Of a stretch of DNA of 64,000 nucleotides, positions 18,696-27,814 are shown in pieces. Both the position numbers and the translations under genes were made by a program. The first letter of the stretch is position 1. Each line of letters begins with the position of its first letter. The stretch comes from Phycisphaerales bacterium (GTDB lineage Bacteria > Planctomycetota > Phycisphaerae > Phycisphaerales > SM1A02), in contig JAQWLT010000033.1 of NCBI GenBank assembly GCA_029247205.1, positions 96,570 to 160,569 on the forward strand, written 5' to 3'. Below the pieces are notes generated by a model. It did not search any database, was not told the DNA's origin, and was given only the letters and a program-made list of their open reading frames with translations.

Positions 18696-18709
18696 CTCCT
18701 CTAGAGGAG
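18696..18709. repeat. Perfect 14-base palindrome between convergent genes
   Basis: CTCCTCTAGAGGAG lies between the end of the TolC-like gene and the end of the convergent arylsulfotransferase gene. It has no T run after it. It could be part of a weak bidirectional terminator, or chance. Confidence 0.35.
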
Positions 18710-18757
18710 GACCCGAAGGTGCAGTTACCGCATCCGATCACCCAAGTGCGAGCGGTA

Positions 18758-20293
18758 TTACGGGCAAGATCCCCAGGTATTGAGCAACAAGAGCAGGTCA
18801 TCTACACCGACAATCTTGCTTCCATCGATATCACCGCTTCCAGGACCTCCCCACTGACTAATCAAAGCCAGTAGATCATCTACGCCGACATCTCCATTGC
18901 CGTCCACATCGCCGATGCATGGCACATCGTTGTTGATGTAAAGGCTCCCAAGCCGAATGGCGCGGTAGCCCGGACGGAGCCCCGCACAGCTCTCTTGAGC
19001 GAAAATGCCAAGCCGCCAAGCGATCTCACCTGTAGGGGTGACCTCATACATACCACCAAGCTGTGTCGAGGTGACGAGTGTGTGCCCGTTTGAAAGCCGG
19101 TTCGCGTCACCTGTTGATGGGCAGTAGATCGGCGTCTGCCATGACCAGACGATCTCAGCTCCGCTAGGTGGATCACCGTCTAGGCTCAGTTCCACAGCGA
19201 AGGACGATCCATTGGACCCCACGTCTTCTCCACCACGGCGGTTTCCATTATCAAACAGCACCAGGTTCCCATTAGACAACAGGTCTGGAGAGTGCTGGTA
19301 CGAGAACAGATCGTTACCGACTGTCACGTCGCCAGAGGGCATAGACATGCCGATATTTGCGACGATCTCCCCGGTTTGATAATCGATGCTCGTAACACGG
19401 CTGAGGTGTCGACATGAGATCCAGATTCGACCGTCGAGTGGCTCGAAGTGCGCGTCGTTGACATGAGTCCAATCGTTCCAGTGCCCCGTCTGATGAATGT
19501 CATAGTCCTCAGTGCTGTAGTGATCAAAAGTGGACCAGTCGAATAAAATCTCGTTGGTCTCCGGATCCATCTCTACGATGCGATCACCCTGCCAGGTACG
19601 AGTCACGCCATCCTGCTCGATGTCCCGGTACTCGCGTACAACCATCAATATGCCTGATGGTGTGGCGGACGCGGAGTGGTGCACACGAAAATCATTGTGG
19701 TCTGGCGAAGACCACAGTTCATCTCCGTTCATCGCCATGATGATGGCACGACCACCACCAACACAGAGCAACCGACCCCCTGAAAGGAGCTCAATAGATG
19801 AGATATTTGAAGGAGTATCAATAAGTAAGGACAGGCTTCCATCAAGCTCGTATCCGACAATAGAGTCGCAGTGATTGAAGAGTGTCATTCCGGGCTCTGG
19901 CGTTGCTTCGCCCTCGTTCACTTCGACAACCAGTGGAAAATCGAATGGGATCGGCCGAGTGCTGAAGTATGCGGCCTCAGTCCACTCCAAAGGCTCCGTG
20001 GCCACGATCGCACGAATATGCCATACATACTGAGCACCGAACTCAAGGCCTTCCTTAATGATCCAATCCGACGAAGTCGTGGTCAACGCAAGCAGCGGTA
20101 AATCAAATGGATCGCCGCCCCCAGTGACCTGTGCGAGTTGAACTTCGTATTCATCCGCATCAGGAACCGCGTCCCAAACGAGGTGCACCTGCGTGGTCTG
20201 CATCTGAGTGCCATCAGCCGGCTCGATCGCCAACGCATATGGCACATTGGCCATTGTCAAAGCGATAACGAAGCCTAGAAAAGGCGTCTGCAT
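18758..20293 (-). CDS. Secreted arylsulfotransferase (ASST)-like protein with C-terminal dockerin-like tail
   Basis: A 511-residue secreted protein. A signal peptide is visible at 1-22 (MQTPFLGFVIALTMANVPYALA). A fibronectin-type III-like domain follows (about 23-115). Then comes the ASST-type beta-propeller, with NDWTHVNDAHF, FSYQHSPDLLSNGNLVLFDNGN and a later SNGHTLVTSTQLGG blade. Family enzymes move sulfate between aryl groups, but activity here is unproven. The last 50 residues are two calcium-binding dockerin-like repeats (DVDGNGDVGVDDLLALI, then DIDGSKIVGVDDLLLLL), ending WGSCP. The gene is inserted, inverted, between tolC-like and hlyD-like genes. Confidence 0.82.
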   Translation of the reverse strand: MQTPFLGFVIALTMANVPYALAIEPADGTQMQTTQVHLVWDAVPDADEYEVQLAQVTGGGDPFDLPLLALTTTSSDWIIKEGLEFGAQYVWHIRAIVATEPLEWTEAAYFSTRPIPFDFPLVVEVNEGEATPEPGMTLFNHCDSIVGYELDGSLSLLIDTPSNISSIELLSGGRLLCVGGGRAIIMAMNGDELWSSPDHNDFRVHHSASATPSGILMVVREYRDIEQDGVTRTWQGDRIVEMDPETNEILFDWSTFDHYSTEDYDIHQTGHWNDWTHVNDAHFEPLDGRIWISCRHLSRVTSIDYQTGEIVANIGMSMPSGDVTVGNDLFSYQHSPDLLSNGNLVLFDNGNRRGGEDVGSNGSSFAVELSLDGDPPSGAEIVWSWQTPIYCPSTGDANRLSNGHTLVTSTQLGGMYEVTPTGEIAWRLGIFAQESCAGLRPGYRAIRLGSLYINNDVPCIGDVDGNGDVGVDDLLALISQWGGPGSGDIDGSKIVGVDDLLLLLNTWGSCP

Positions 20294-20617
20294 GCTACTC
20301 AGGTCTCCCTACTACTTAGTTCAATCAAGTCCACATACCAAGGCATGAAAACAGACAAGCCTCCCCCAAGACTTACCCACCAAACCGCCGTTGGCCTCAT
20401 GTTTGTGCCAAATTTCCACAGAATTGCCCGGTGGACGCAACGAAAGCCTCCACACAGGCCCCTGTGCCACAACCTGGTTCTCTCTTCTCGGGCCCATATA
20501 GCGAAGATGAACGATGGAACCAGTGTTCAGGGCACTACGCCAATCTGCGCTCGCCAGAGGGTCATATTCAGTAGGCTTCGGAATGAGCGGGCGGGCCTGT
20601 ACACTGAAGGGCTACCG
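20294..20617. other. Intergenic region between arylsulfotransferase and HlyD-like genes
   Basis: This 324-base stretch separates divergent genes and must carry promoters for both. A 14-base hairpin-like palindrome, CACAGG-CC-CCTGTG, is at 20453-20466. One frame on the plus strand is open from 20345 into the HlyD gene, but its composition looks non-coding. I find no RNA gene or clear -35/-10 pair. Confidence 0.4.
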
Positions 20618-22129
20618 ATGACACAACGAACCATTTACCACCGGCGAGGGCTCAGTACGATTGGATTGGTCGTGGTTGGTGGTGTTGTCGTGGTAGCTGT
20701 TGCAGCAGCCATGATTGGTGGGAGCGGTGGGGGTGGTGATGAAATCCAGATTGAGACCGACCTCTTTGAGGTGCAGGCCGGGACGTTCACGATCACTATC
20801 CCAGCATCAGGTGAACTCGTCGCGAGAGAGCAAGTCGAACTTCGATCATCACTTGATGGCACTGCCACAATCATGGAGATCATCGACGAAGGAACACCGG
20901 TTGAGGCTGGATCGATTTTAGTTCGACTTGACGACAAGGATGTCATTGAACGCATTGAAGCAGCTGAAGAAGCAATTGTCAGCGCCCAGAACAAGGTGGA
21001 AACACGAACCGCCGACTTGGCCATCGAGCAGAAGTCGCGTGAGTCGAGTTTAGCGAGGGCAGTTGTCTCGGTGGATCAATCCAAACTCGCCTTGCTTGCA
21101 TGGCAAGAGGGTGATGATGTATCCAAACGAAACCAACTTGCCTTAGCTGTCCGAACCACAGAGAAAGATTACAAACGGCTCGAAGAGAAATACCACAAGT
21201 CTCTTGAGTTGCGTTCCCGTGATTTCATCAGCCAAAATGATCTTGAGCAAGATGAGATCGACATGATTCGCGCTGAGGCGAATCTTTCAAAGGCGCGTCT
21301 TGATAAAGATGTGTATGAAAAATACACATTCGAGAAAGATAAGCAGCGCAAGGAATCAGACCTCAAGCAGGCACAAGATGAGTTGATTCGGGTTGAAACA
21401 CGAACCACCGCCAGTGTGCGCAGTGCTCAAAGCAATCTTGAGGCGGCTAAGTCGAATCTGGATTCCAAGAATGAGCGACTGGTGAAGTATCAGGAACAAC
21501 TTGAGAGTTGTACCGTCATCGCTCCAGCACCAGGGATGGTCGTGTATGGGACCACGCTTGGTGGAAGCAGGTGGGACCGGAACGAGCCATTCCGAGTGGG
21601 GTCAAAGATTTCACGGAATGAGTTGTTGATCGTGTTGCCAAATACCGAACATATGCTCGCGGATGTCAAAGTAAATGAGGCGCTGAGCGGAAACGTTAAG
21701 AACGAACAAATTGCAACCATTCGTATGGACGCATTCCCAGAGCAGATTCTAAATGGACAAGTTGTATCGGTTGGTGTGCTTGCTGAGGGTGGTGGATGGC
21801 GAGATCCAAATCGTCGCGAATACTCAGTGAGCTTGTCCGTCGACAATATTGGAAATCTTGCACTCAAACCTTCTATGCGATGCAAGGCTGACATTCTGGT
21901 GGGTGAGGTCGAAAATGTACTCTATGTTCCAGTACAGGCCGTACACCGACTTGGACGGACCACGATGGTCTACATAGCTCAGGGCTCTATGTATCAACCA
22001 ACACCGGTGACGCTTGGTCAAGCAAGTGACCTCTTTGTTGAAATCACAGATGGTTTAGCGACAGGCGAGCGTGTATTGCTTCGGGACCCACCACCAGGAA
22101 CAGCAATTGAACTTGCGTCTCCTGAGTAA
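20618..22129 (+). CDS. HlyD-family periplasmic adaptor (membrane fusion protein)
   Basis: A 503-residue inner-membrane-anchored adaptor. The start at 20618 has GAAGG at about 8 bases. A membrane anchor is at about residues 10-29 (GLSTIGLVVVGGVVVVAVAAAMIG), followed by Gly-rich GGSGGGG. The mature part has the lipoyl half-motif (SGELVAREQVELRSSLDG), a long coiled-coil hairpin at about 105-290, and the second lipoyl half (CTVIAPAPGMVVYG). A beta-barrel (VNEALSGNVKNEQIATIRMD) and a membrane-proximal domain close the protein. Such proteins link an inner-membrane transporter to a TolC channel. No ABC, MacB or RND pump gene is next to it, so the transporter must lie elsewhere or be absent. Confidence 0.85.
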   Translation: MTQRTIYHRRGLSTIGLVVVGGVVVVAVAAAMIGGSGGGGDEIQIETDLFEVQAGTFTITIPASGELVAREQVELRSSLDGTATIMEIIDEGTPVEAGSILVRLDDKDVIERIEAAEEAIVSAQNKVETRTADLAIEQKSRESSLARAVVSVDQSKLALLAWQEGDDVSKRNQLALAVRTTEKDYKRLEEKYHKSLELRSRDFISQNDLEQDEIDMIRAEANLSKARLDKDVYEKYTFEKDKQRKESDLKQAQDELIRVETRTTASVRSAQSNLEAAKSNLDSKNERLVKYQEQLESCTVIAPAPGMVVYGTTLGGSRWDRNEPFRVGSKISRNELLIVLPNTEHMLADVKVNEALSGNVKNEQIATIRMDAFPEQILNGQVVSVGVLAEGGGWRDPNRREYSVSLSVDNIGNLALKPSMRCKADILVGEVENVLYVPVQAVHRLGRTTMVYIAQGSMYQPTPVTLGQASDLFVEITDGLATGERVLLRDPPPGTAIELASPE

Positions 22130-22146
22130 TGATCGCCAAATTCTGG

Positions 22147-22749
22147 CTATGAACCCCAGCGAATTGGCAAGTCGTGGGCCACACTGAGATGGTCCAAAAT
22201 TCGCCCAGCCATAAAGTCGACCAAATCATCAATCGTGTTTGGTTGCATATAGAAGCCCGGTGAGAGTGGGGCAATGATTGCTCCGGCTCCAGCGAGGCGA
22301 TCCATATTGCCAATATCAATTCTGCTCAGTGGTGACTCGCGGTGAGCAAGAACTAATGTGCGTCCCTCTTTGAGGGTTACTGCAGCAGCTCGTTGCAGAA
22401 GTGTGTTGGTCATCCCACTTGCTAGGGCTCCGAGTGTGTTGCTTGAGCATGGAACAATCACCATTCCATCATGCTTAAACGATCCACTTGCGATAATGGC
22501 GCCCATATCGCGGCCCGAGTGTAGAACGACTCGCGTGGGGTCGGCCGCGCCAGCAAGTGACTCTGCACTCACTGGTGCGCATCCTGCCTCTTCGCCAAGG
22601 AGTCTACGACCAAGATCAGAGACTGCCACATGCACCTCGACCCCCTGTAGGGCCAATAGCTCGATCGTTCGCAGTGCATACGGGGCGCCAGAGGCGCCAC
22701 TCACGCCTACGACGATTTTTTGGCTATCACTCGTCCACGACATCCCCAC
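22147..22749 (-). CDS. ubiX: Flavin prenyltransferase UbiX
   Basis: Makes prenylated FMN, the cofactor of UbiD-type decarboxylases. It is 200 residues, the family length. The N-terminal motif VVGVSGASGAPYALR and the flavin-binding stretch VPCSSNTLGALASGMTNTLLQRAAAV are diagnostic, together with LAHRESPLSRI and IIAPLSPGFY. ATG at 22743 is an alternative start only two codons in. No ubiD-like gene is adjacent. The gene is divergent from a lipoprotein gene, with a 7-bp hairpin in the gap. Confidence 0.92.
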   Translation of the reverse strand: MGMSWTSDSQKIVVGVSGASGAPYALRTIELLALQGVEVHVAVSDLGRRLLGEEAGCAPVSAESLAGAADPTRVVLHSGRDMGAIIASGSFKHDGMVIVPCSSNTLGALASGMTNTLLQRAAAVTLKEGRTLVLAHRESPLSRIDIGNMDRLAGAGAIIAPLSPGFYMQPNTIDDLVDFMAGRILDHLSVAHDLPIRWGS

Positions 22750-22770
22750 AGGGTAGCCGACTGCTCGTTG

Positions 22771-22788
22771 CCAACCACCTTTGGTTGG
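22771..22788. promoter_or_regulatory. Inverted repeat between ubiX and a lipoprotein gene
   Basis: Arms CCAACCA (22771-22777) and TGGTTGG (22782-22788) with a four-base loop CCTT. It sits in the shared upstream region of two divergent genes, so it may be an operator. No known binding protein matches it. Confidence 0.4.
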
Positions 22789-22820
22789 TACACTTGTGAC
22801 CTGAAATGGAGGGGTTTCCC

Positions 22821-23423
22821 ATGAGATACCCGTTGTACGTCCTGTGTGCCATCAGCATGGTCATATTGACTCAAACGAGCTGCGCTCCTGAGGCAAACTG
22901 GCCGCGGGAGACGTCAACCCAATTCGCATCGCCCGCGGACACGCCTGTGCCTGAGGCTATCGCGACCGCGGTGCAATGGTGGACAACACGCGAGCCAACC
23001 GCGCTCTCTCAGGGACCGGTCCCGGTCTCACTTGCTCCCTCGCTTGAGGCTGCGAAGATGCCACTTATAAAACTCTTGCCATCGTGTGATGTCATCACGA
23101 CCAATGAACCAAACGCCTTGCGAATTTGTGCGGTACGGATGCATCATGCCTCAGCCCAAATTGATATTGATGCGCCGCATCCGAATCGTGGTCGTCAGCT
23201 CATCACCATCGATATGAAAAAGTACTTATTAACGCCATGGGAAGTAACTGGTGCAAATTGGTGGCGATTCAACGGAAATCAGATCGAACGGATTACATCC
23301 GAGGCTGTTGCCGCGAACAAGGCTGCCACCGAGATGGGGCAGACCACCAGCGATCCTACAGACCCGAACGGATCGCCCACGGTAGAGCCAAAGGAAACTG
23401 CTGTAGCAACCGATGAACAGTGA
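22821..23423 (+). CDS. Lipoprotein of unknown function, 200 aa
   Basis: The ATG at 22821 is preceded by GGAGGGG at a good distance. The signal peptide MRYPLYVLCAISMVILTQTSC ends in a lipobox-like QTSC. The mature domain is about 180 residues. It has two strand-rich segments, a pair of Cys residues (LLPSCDV and LRICAV) that could bond, and a Trp-containing patch (EVTGANWWRFNG). The C-terminal 40 residues are Thr, Glu and Pro rich and probably unstructured. I do not recognise a family. Its stop overlaps the start of the cytosine deaminase gene by 11 bases. Confidence 0.6.
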   Translation: MRYPLYVLCAISMVILTQTSCAPEANWPRETSTQFASPADTPVPEAIATAVQWWTTREPTALSQGPVPVSLAPSLEAAKMPLIKLLPSCDVITTNEPNALRICAVRMHHASAQIDIDAPHPNRGRQLITIDMKKYLLTPWEVTGANWWRFNGNQIERITSEAVAANKAATEMGQTTSDPTDPNGSPTVEPKETAVATDEQ

Positions 23424-23868
23424 GGTCCACTACGCCGCGTGGATGAGTGCGGCAATTGAGCAAGCAGAAAAGTCATGGTCCGAGGGGGGTATCCCAATCG
23501 GGTCTGTCTTGGCGCATCCGCAGACCGGGGAGATTGTCGCTCGTGGCCATAACCAGCGTGTTCAACAAAATGACCCGACAGCTCATGCTGAAGTGACCTG
23601 TATTCGCAGTGCTGGAAGGCGTCGCGACTGGAGTTCGCTCACGCTCGTCTCAACACTCAGCCCATGCTGTATGTGCAGTGGAACCGCCATGTTGTTTCGC
23701 ATACCCCGGGTTGTGATCGGCGAGAATCGCTCGTTTATGGGCGCTGAAGATTGGATGCGATCGGCTGGCATTGAACTCACCGTGCTGAATGATGCAGCGT
23801 GTATCGCACTCATGGACCGATTGATCCGCGAGAAGCCAGACCTCTGGGCTGAGGATATTGGTGACTAG
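23413..23868 (+). CDS. Fungal-type (Fcy1-like) cytosine deaminase
   Basis: A 151-residue zinc-dependent nucleobase deaminase. Zinc ligands H58, C85 and C88 are in HAEV and PCCMC, and the proton-shuttling E60 is present. Many features match yeast cytosine deaminase as I remember it: EGGIPIG, GHNQR, TLSPCCMCSGTAM, IPRVVIGEN and the C-terminal [11 protein letters not shown]. Close tRNA adenosine deaminases (TadA) do not end this way. The likely reaction is cytosine to uracil, for salvage. The gene begins inside the end of a lipoprotein gene, so it may be co-translated, and it ends overlapping the convergent thiolase gene. Confidence 0.82.
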   Translation: MNSEVHYAAWMSAAIEQAEKSWSEGGIPIGSVLAHPQTGEIVARGHNQRVQQNDPTAHAEVTCIRSAGRRRDWSSLTLVSTLSPCCMCSGTAMLFRIPRVVIGENRSFMGAEDWMRSAGIELTVLNDAACIALMDRLIREKPDLWAEDIGD

Positions 23869-25043
23869 CTCGGCCGCTCTAACAGCATTGAAACTGCGTT
23901 CCCGCCACCCAAGCACAGACTGATGACACCAAACTTCGCATTCACACGTTGCATCTGATTTACCAGTGTGACCAGGACTCTTGCGCCGGACGCACCAATT
24001 GGATGGCCCAGAGCAATGGCGCCTCCGCATATGTTGACCTTTGATGGGTCCACATTGAGTAAACGCATATTGCAAAGTGCTTGAGCGGCGAATGCTTCGT
24101 TGAGTTCAAAGATGTCAATATCATCAACCGACAGATCGCAACTCTTCAGAAGTTCCATCACACCAATTCCAGGAGCCTCAAAGAGATCCTTGGGCTCAAC
24201 TCCAACAGTATTCGACGCAATGATCTTTGCCATCACGCTCGCACCAAGATCTTGGGCTGCTTCTTCAGAAGCCACCACTACTGCCGCCGCACCATCACTG
24301 ATCTGTGATGCGTTTCCAGCTGTCACAGTGCCGTCTTTTTTGAAGGCAGGCCGTAATTGAGCAAGGCCGTCCGCACTTGCATCGGCCCGAATTCCCTCAT
24401 CTGCAGTCACATCAGCCTTCTGTTTCACTTGTGCGGCAGTCAGTGGGATGAGTTCGGCATCGAACCATCCAGCTTCAGCCGCCGCGGCTGCCTTGATGTG
24501 TGACTCGGCAGACATAGCGTCCATGTCTACACGGTTAATGTTGTTCTTCTCTGCGGTGTGCTCGGCGGCAAGACCCATGCCCCAGCCCTCGATTGCGCAC
24601 TCCAGTCCATCATGCGCCATGTGGTCATTCAGTGTGCCTGGTCCAAATTTGATCCCACTGCGAACATCGGCATAGTGCGGTGCGCGAGTCATATTCTCGA
24701 GACCACCCGCAACCACCACCTGATTGTCCCCCGCCCGAATCGACTGATCAGCTGTCATCACAGCCTGGAGGCCAGAGCCACACACTTTGTTGATGGTCTG
24801 AGCACTGATACTCACTGGCAAGCCTGCTTTGAGCGCAGCCTGCCGCGCTGGGTTCTGCCCGAGCCCAGCCTGTAGTACACAGCCCATGATGCACTCATCT
24901 ACTCGATCGGTCGGGGCACCCGATGAGGACATCGCAGCCTCAATGGCAAACGCACCGAGTTGAGGTGAGGGGACACGTGAGAGACCACCAAAGAAGCGGC
25001 CAACGGGGGTGCGGCGGGCTGAAAGAATCACGCTGGACGTCAT
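23865..25043 (-). CDS. Thiolase (acetyl-CoA C-acetyltransferase)
   Basis: A 392-residue degradative or biosynthetic thiolase, the normal length. The nucleophile C88 is in [11 protein letters not shown], and the second active-site pair is H347 (GHPIGASG) and C377 ([12 protein letters not shown]). The start at 25043 follows GGAG at 9 bases; upstream ATGs at 25058 and 25160 are in frame but less likely. The enzyme condenses or splits acetoacetyl-CoA or longer 3-ketoacyl-CoAs. With the 3-hydroxyacyl-CoA dehydrogenase at 60083 it could serve short-chain acyl-CoA metabolism. It is convergent with, and overlaps by 4 bases, the cytosine deaminase gene. Confidence 0.92.
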   Translation of the reverse strand: MTSSVILSARRTPVGRFFGGLSRVPSPQLGAFAIEAAMSSSGAPTDRVDECIMGCVLQAGLGQNPARQAALKAGLPVSISAQTINKVCGSGLQAVMTADQSIRAGDNQVVVAGGLENMTRAPHYADVRSGIKFGPGTLNDHMAHDGLECAIEGWGMGLAAEHTAEKNNINRVDMDAMSAESHIKAAAAAEAGWFDAELIPLTAAQVKQKADVTADEGIRADASADGLAQLRPAFKKDGTVTAGNASQISDGAAAVVVASEEAAQDLGASVMAKIIASNTVGVEPKDLFEAPGIGVMELLKSCDLSVDDIDIFELNEAFAAQALCNMRLLNVDPSKVNICGGAIALGHPIGASGARVLVTLVNQMQRVNAKFGVISLCLGGGNAVSMLLERPS

Positions 25044-25228
25044 GTCATCAGTCTCCATAAGGCAAGAGTAGGTCAGGGAGGGGTAACTCCCCGGGTCGGC
25101 TACCATGCCCGCATTCTGCGAGTCAGACCGACACACTGATCGTGAATCGTACCGAATCACGGTCTCCTTTGTCCCCTACTGGAGCATGTTCCATCGGCAA
25201 TCCAACAACATGGACCGACGACAATCTG

Positions 25229-26200
25229 ATGTCGCTTCAAAGCCATGTGCTCGCGGGTGAACGAGCACATCCTGGGGCGACAGGCGACTTTTCGTGGATT
25301 CTCTCGGCTATCTCACTGGCTACCAAGACTATTGGTAATAAGGTCCGCCGAGCCCGGATTGAAGATGTACTTGGGGAACTTGCGGCGGAAAATACCCATG
25401 GTGAGCGCCAACAAAAACTCGATGTGATTGCCAACAATGTCATCAAGTCTTGTTTGGGAAGCCGAGCCAATATTGGTGTTCTTGTAAGTGAAGAAGATGA
25501 AGAGCCCACTGTGTTGCGAACTCGCAATGATGGTGGGCGATATGCAGTCTTCTTTGATCCACTTGATGGATCATCTAATCTAGATGTAAGTGTTGGTGTC
25601 GGAACAATCTTTGGAATCGTGCGATTGCCAGAAGGTGAAAAGGGTGGCGTAGATGCCATCTTGTCCAAAGACTCACATATTGTCGCTGCTGGATATGTCT
25701 TGTATGGATCCTCAACGGTCTTTATGTTGACAACTGGCGACGGTGTTGACATGTTTGTATTGGATCATTCGATTGGCTCGTATGTACTCGCCAAACGTGG
25801 TGTTCAAATGCCTGATGCTCGGCAGATCTACTCGATCAATGAGGCTTACTCGGATCGATTTCCACAAGGTGTGCAGTCATACCTTGGATGGGCACACAAA
25901 GAGGGGTATTCATCCCGCTACATCGGATCGATGGTCGCTGATGTTCACCGTACGATTCTCAAGGGTGGAATTTTTATCTATCCAGTATCAAGTGATCGTC
26001 CAAAGGGCAAACTTCGTCTGCTTTATGAGGCACTTCCAATGGCAATGCTTGTAGAGCAAGCTGGTGGGGTTGCAATCACTGAGTCGGGCACCCGAATACT
26101 CGACATCTACGCAACCGACTTACATGAACGGACTGGTGTCATCCTTGGTTCGACTCAAGAGATTGCCTACTTCCAAGAACACATGAATAAGTCGTCCTAA
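25229..26200 (+). CDS. fbp: Fructose-1,6-bisphosphatase, class I
   Basis: Gluconeogenic enzyme that converts fructose 1,6-bisphosphate to fructose 6-phosphate. It is 323 residues with the start at ATG 25229, which lines up with the N-terminus of E. coli Fbp (MSLQSH versus MKTLGEF, then ATGDFSWILSAI). A GTG at 25142 would add 29 residues without family support. The metal site is FFDPLDGSSNLD (about 118-129). The substrate site includes GYSSRYIGSMVADVHRTILK, and the C-terminal helix region holds GKLRLLYEALPMAMLVEQAGG. No ribosome binding site decides the start. The next gene, prpD-like, starts 43 bases downstream on the same strand. Confidence 0.93.
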   Translation: MSLQSHVLAGERAHPGATGDFSWILSAISLATKTIGNKVRRARIEDVLGELAAENTHGERQQKLDVIANNVIKSCLGSRANIGVLVSEEDEEPTVLRTRNDGGRYAVFFDPLDGSSNLDVSVGVGTIFGIVRLPEGEKGGVDAILSKDSHIVAAGYVLYGSSTVFMLTTGDGVDMFVLDHSIGSYVLAKRGVQMPDARQIYSINEAYSDRFPQGVQSYLGWAHKEGYSSRYIGSMVADVHRTILKGGIFIYPVSSDRPKGKLRLLYEALPMAMLVEQAGGVAITESGTRILDIYATDLHERTGVILGSTQEIAYFQEHMNKSS

Positions 26201-26243
26201 ACCCCCCCTACAACCGGCGACCACACGAAGGAACTTATGCGTT

Positions 26244-27806
26244 ATGGCTGTCACGGCAACTGATCGCACTCTCACTCTTAGTCGAAATACGAACCAGGCA
26301 CTTGGAATAGGTAAGTTTGCCTGTGACTTTATGTCTGGTGACATTGGAAACCCTGACATATCAGTGCGAAATCGCACCGTTCAGTTTTTTGTTGACAGTG
26401 TTCTGTGTGGACTCTCAGCCATCGCCATGCAAACGAACGCTCCAAGGGTTCTTCGTGAAGAGGCGATCGACTACACCCATGATCGTGGCGCTACGATCTT
26501 TGGAGATAACACATCGGTATCGCCTGAAAAGGCAATTGCCGCCAATGTCTCTGCTGTCCGTGAATGGGACAGTAATGGAACAAACTTTGGGTACAACCCA
26601 GGCCTTGGTCACACAGCGGGGGAGTTTGGGCACAACGACTTCTATCCTGTTCCTGTCGCAGCAGCACAAGTTGCAAATCTTGATGGCGCAGCAGTCGTCC
26701 GCGGAATGATCTGCCTTGATGAAATTCGTGGTCGCCTTGCTGAAGTGTTTAGTCTCAAGACATATAAAATTGACCATGTTGTACATGGAGCCATTGCGTC
26801 AGCTGCAACATACGGGGCGATGCTCGGGGCTACACCAGAGCAGATTGAGTCTGCAATTGGAATGGTTGTTGCTCACTACATTCCTTGGCGGGCAATTCGA
26901 GCTGGTAAACAACTCAGCGATTCTAAGGGTGCCTCTGCAGCCATCAGCACCGAAGTTGCCATCTTGTCAATACAGCGATCAATGCGTGGATTTGTTGGTC
27001 CCAAAGATATCTTTAGAAACCCAGAGGCAATCTGGCGGCAATTCGAGCCGACCAATGGTGACTCGCCATTTGACTTGGTGCTCTCACACAGCGGTGATGA
27101 CTTTGCTGTCATGGGAATGCACTTCAAACTTGGTCTATATGAACACCAAAGTGCTGGCGCTCTCCAGGGACTCATTGACCTGATCTCAGCCACGCCACAG
27201 GTGCTTGAGAAACCTACTGTGATCAGCAAGATTCGAATCATTGCATATGAACCAGCCTTTGGGATTATTGGTGACCCAGCGAAGCGTGATCCACACACAA
27301 GACAGTCTGCCGATCACTCGATGGCTTACATCGTCTCGACAATGCTTCGCAAGGCGATTGATCTCGCTTCAACAAGTGGCAGTGGCGCCATCGCTGATGG
27401 GAACGACGCTTGGTGGAAGACGATCATGTTGTTGCCTGAAGACTATGGGCGTGAAGCATTACACCATCCACTCACACGGGCGTTAATGGAACGAATTGTG
27501 TTTGAACATGGTGGTGAGGAATACGACCGCCGTTATCCAGATGGAATCCCAACTTCACTTACTATTGTTCTTGATGATGAAACAGAACTTAAAAGTGGAA
27601 TGGTGATGTATCCATCTGGTCACGCCAGAAACACATCGGCCAACCTTGAAGACATACTCCATCACAAAGCAGAAGCGCTTGGTTCGATTGCGTTAACTGA
27701 CGCAGATAGTGTGATCAAACAATTTGAGAACATCGCCAACCTTGATGTTGATTCGGTTGGTGAACTTATGAACTTTGAAATACTCAGTCGTCCAGCTATT
27801 GACTAG
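26244..27806 (+). CDS. prpD: MmgE/PrpD family dehydratase, likely 2-methylcitrate dehydratase
   Basis: A 520-residue protein that would dehydrate 2-methylcitrate to 2-methyl-cis-aconitate, the second step of the methylcitrate cycle. Family signs are the central GHTAGEFGHNDFYPVPVAAA region, DEIRGRLAEVFSLK, KIDHVVHGAIASAA and the C-terminal YDRRYPDGIPTSL. No iron-sulfur cluster Cys set is seen, as expected for PrpD. MmgE-type members share this fold, so the substrate is inferred from prpB and prpC further right. The gene follows fbp by 43 bases. It is far (about 30 kb) from prpBC, so the cycle is not encoded in a single operon. Confidence 0.85.
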   Translation: MAVTATDRTLTLSRNTNQALGIGKFACDFMSGDIGNPDISVRNRTVQFFVDSVLCGLSAIAMQTNAPRVLREEAIDYTHDRGATIFGDNTSVSPEKAIAANVSAVREWDSNGTNFGYNPGLGHTAGEFGHNDFYPVPVAAAQVANLDGAAVVRGMICLDEIRGRLAEVFSLKTYKIDHVVHGAIASAATYGAMLGATPEQIESAIGMVVAHYIPWRAIRAGKQLSDSKGASAAISTEVAILSIQRSMRGFVGPKDIFRNPEAIWRQFEPTNGDSPFDLVLSHSGDDFAVMGMHFKLGLYEHQSAGALQGLIDLISATPQVLEKPTVISKIRIIAYEPAFGIIGDPAKRDPHTRQSADHSMAYIVSTMLRKAIDLASTSGSGAIADGNDAWWKTIMLLPEDYGREALHHPLTRALMERIVFEHGGEEYDRRYPDGIPTSLTIVLDDETELKSGMVMYPSGHARNTSANLEDILHHKAEALGSIALTDADSVIKQFENIANLDVDSVGELMNFEILSRPAID

Positions 27807-27814
27807 GTTCCCAC

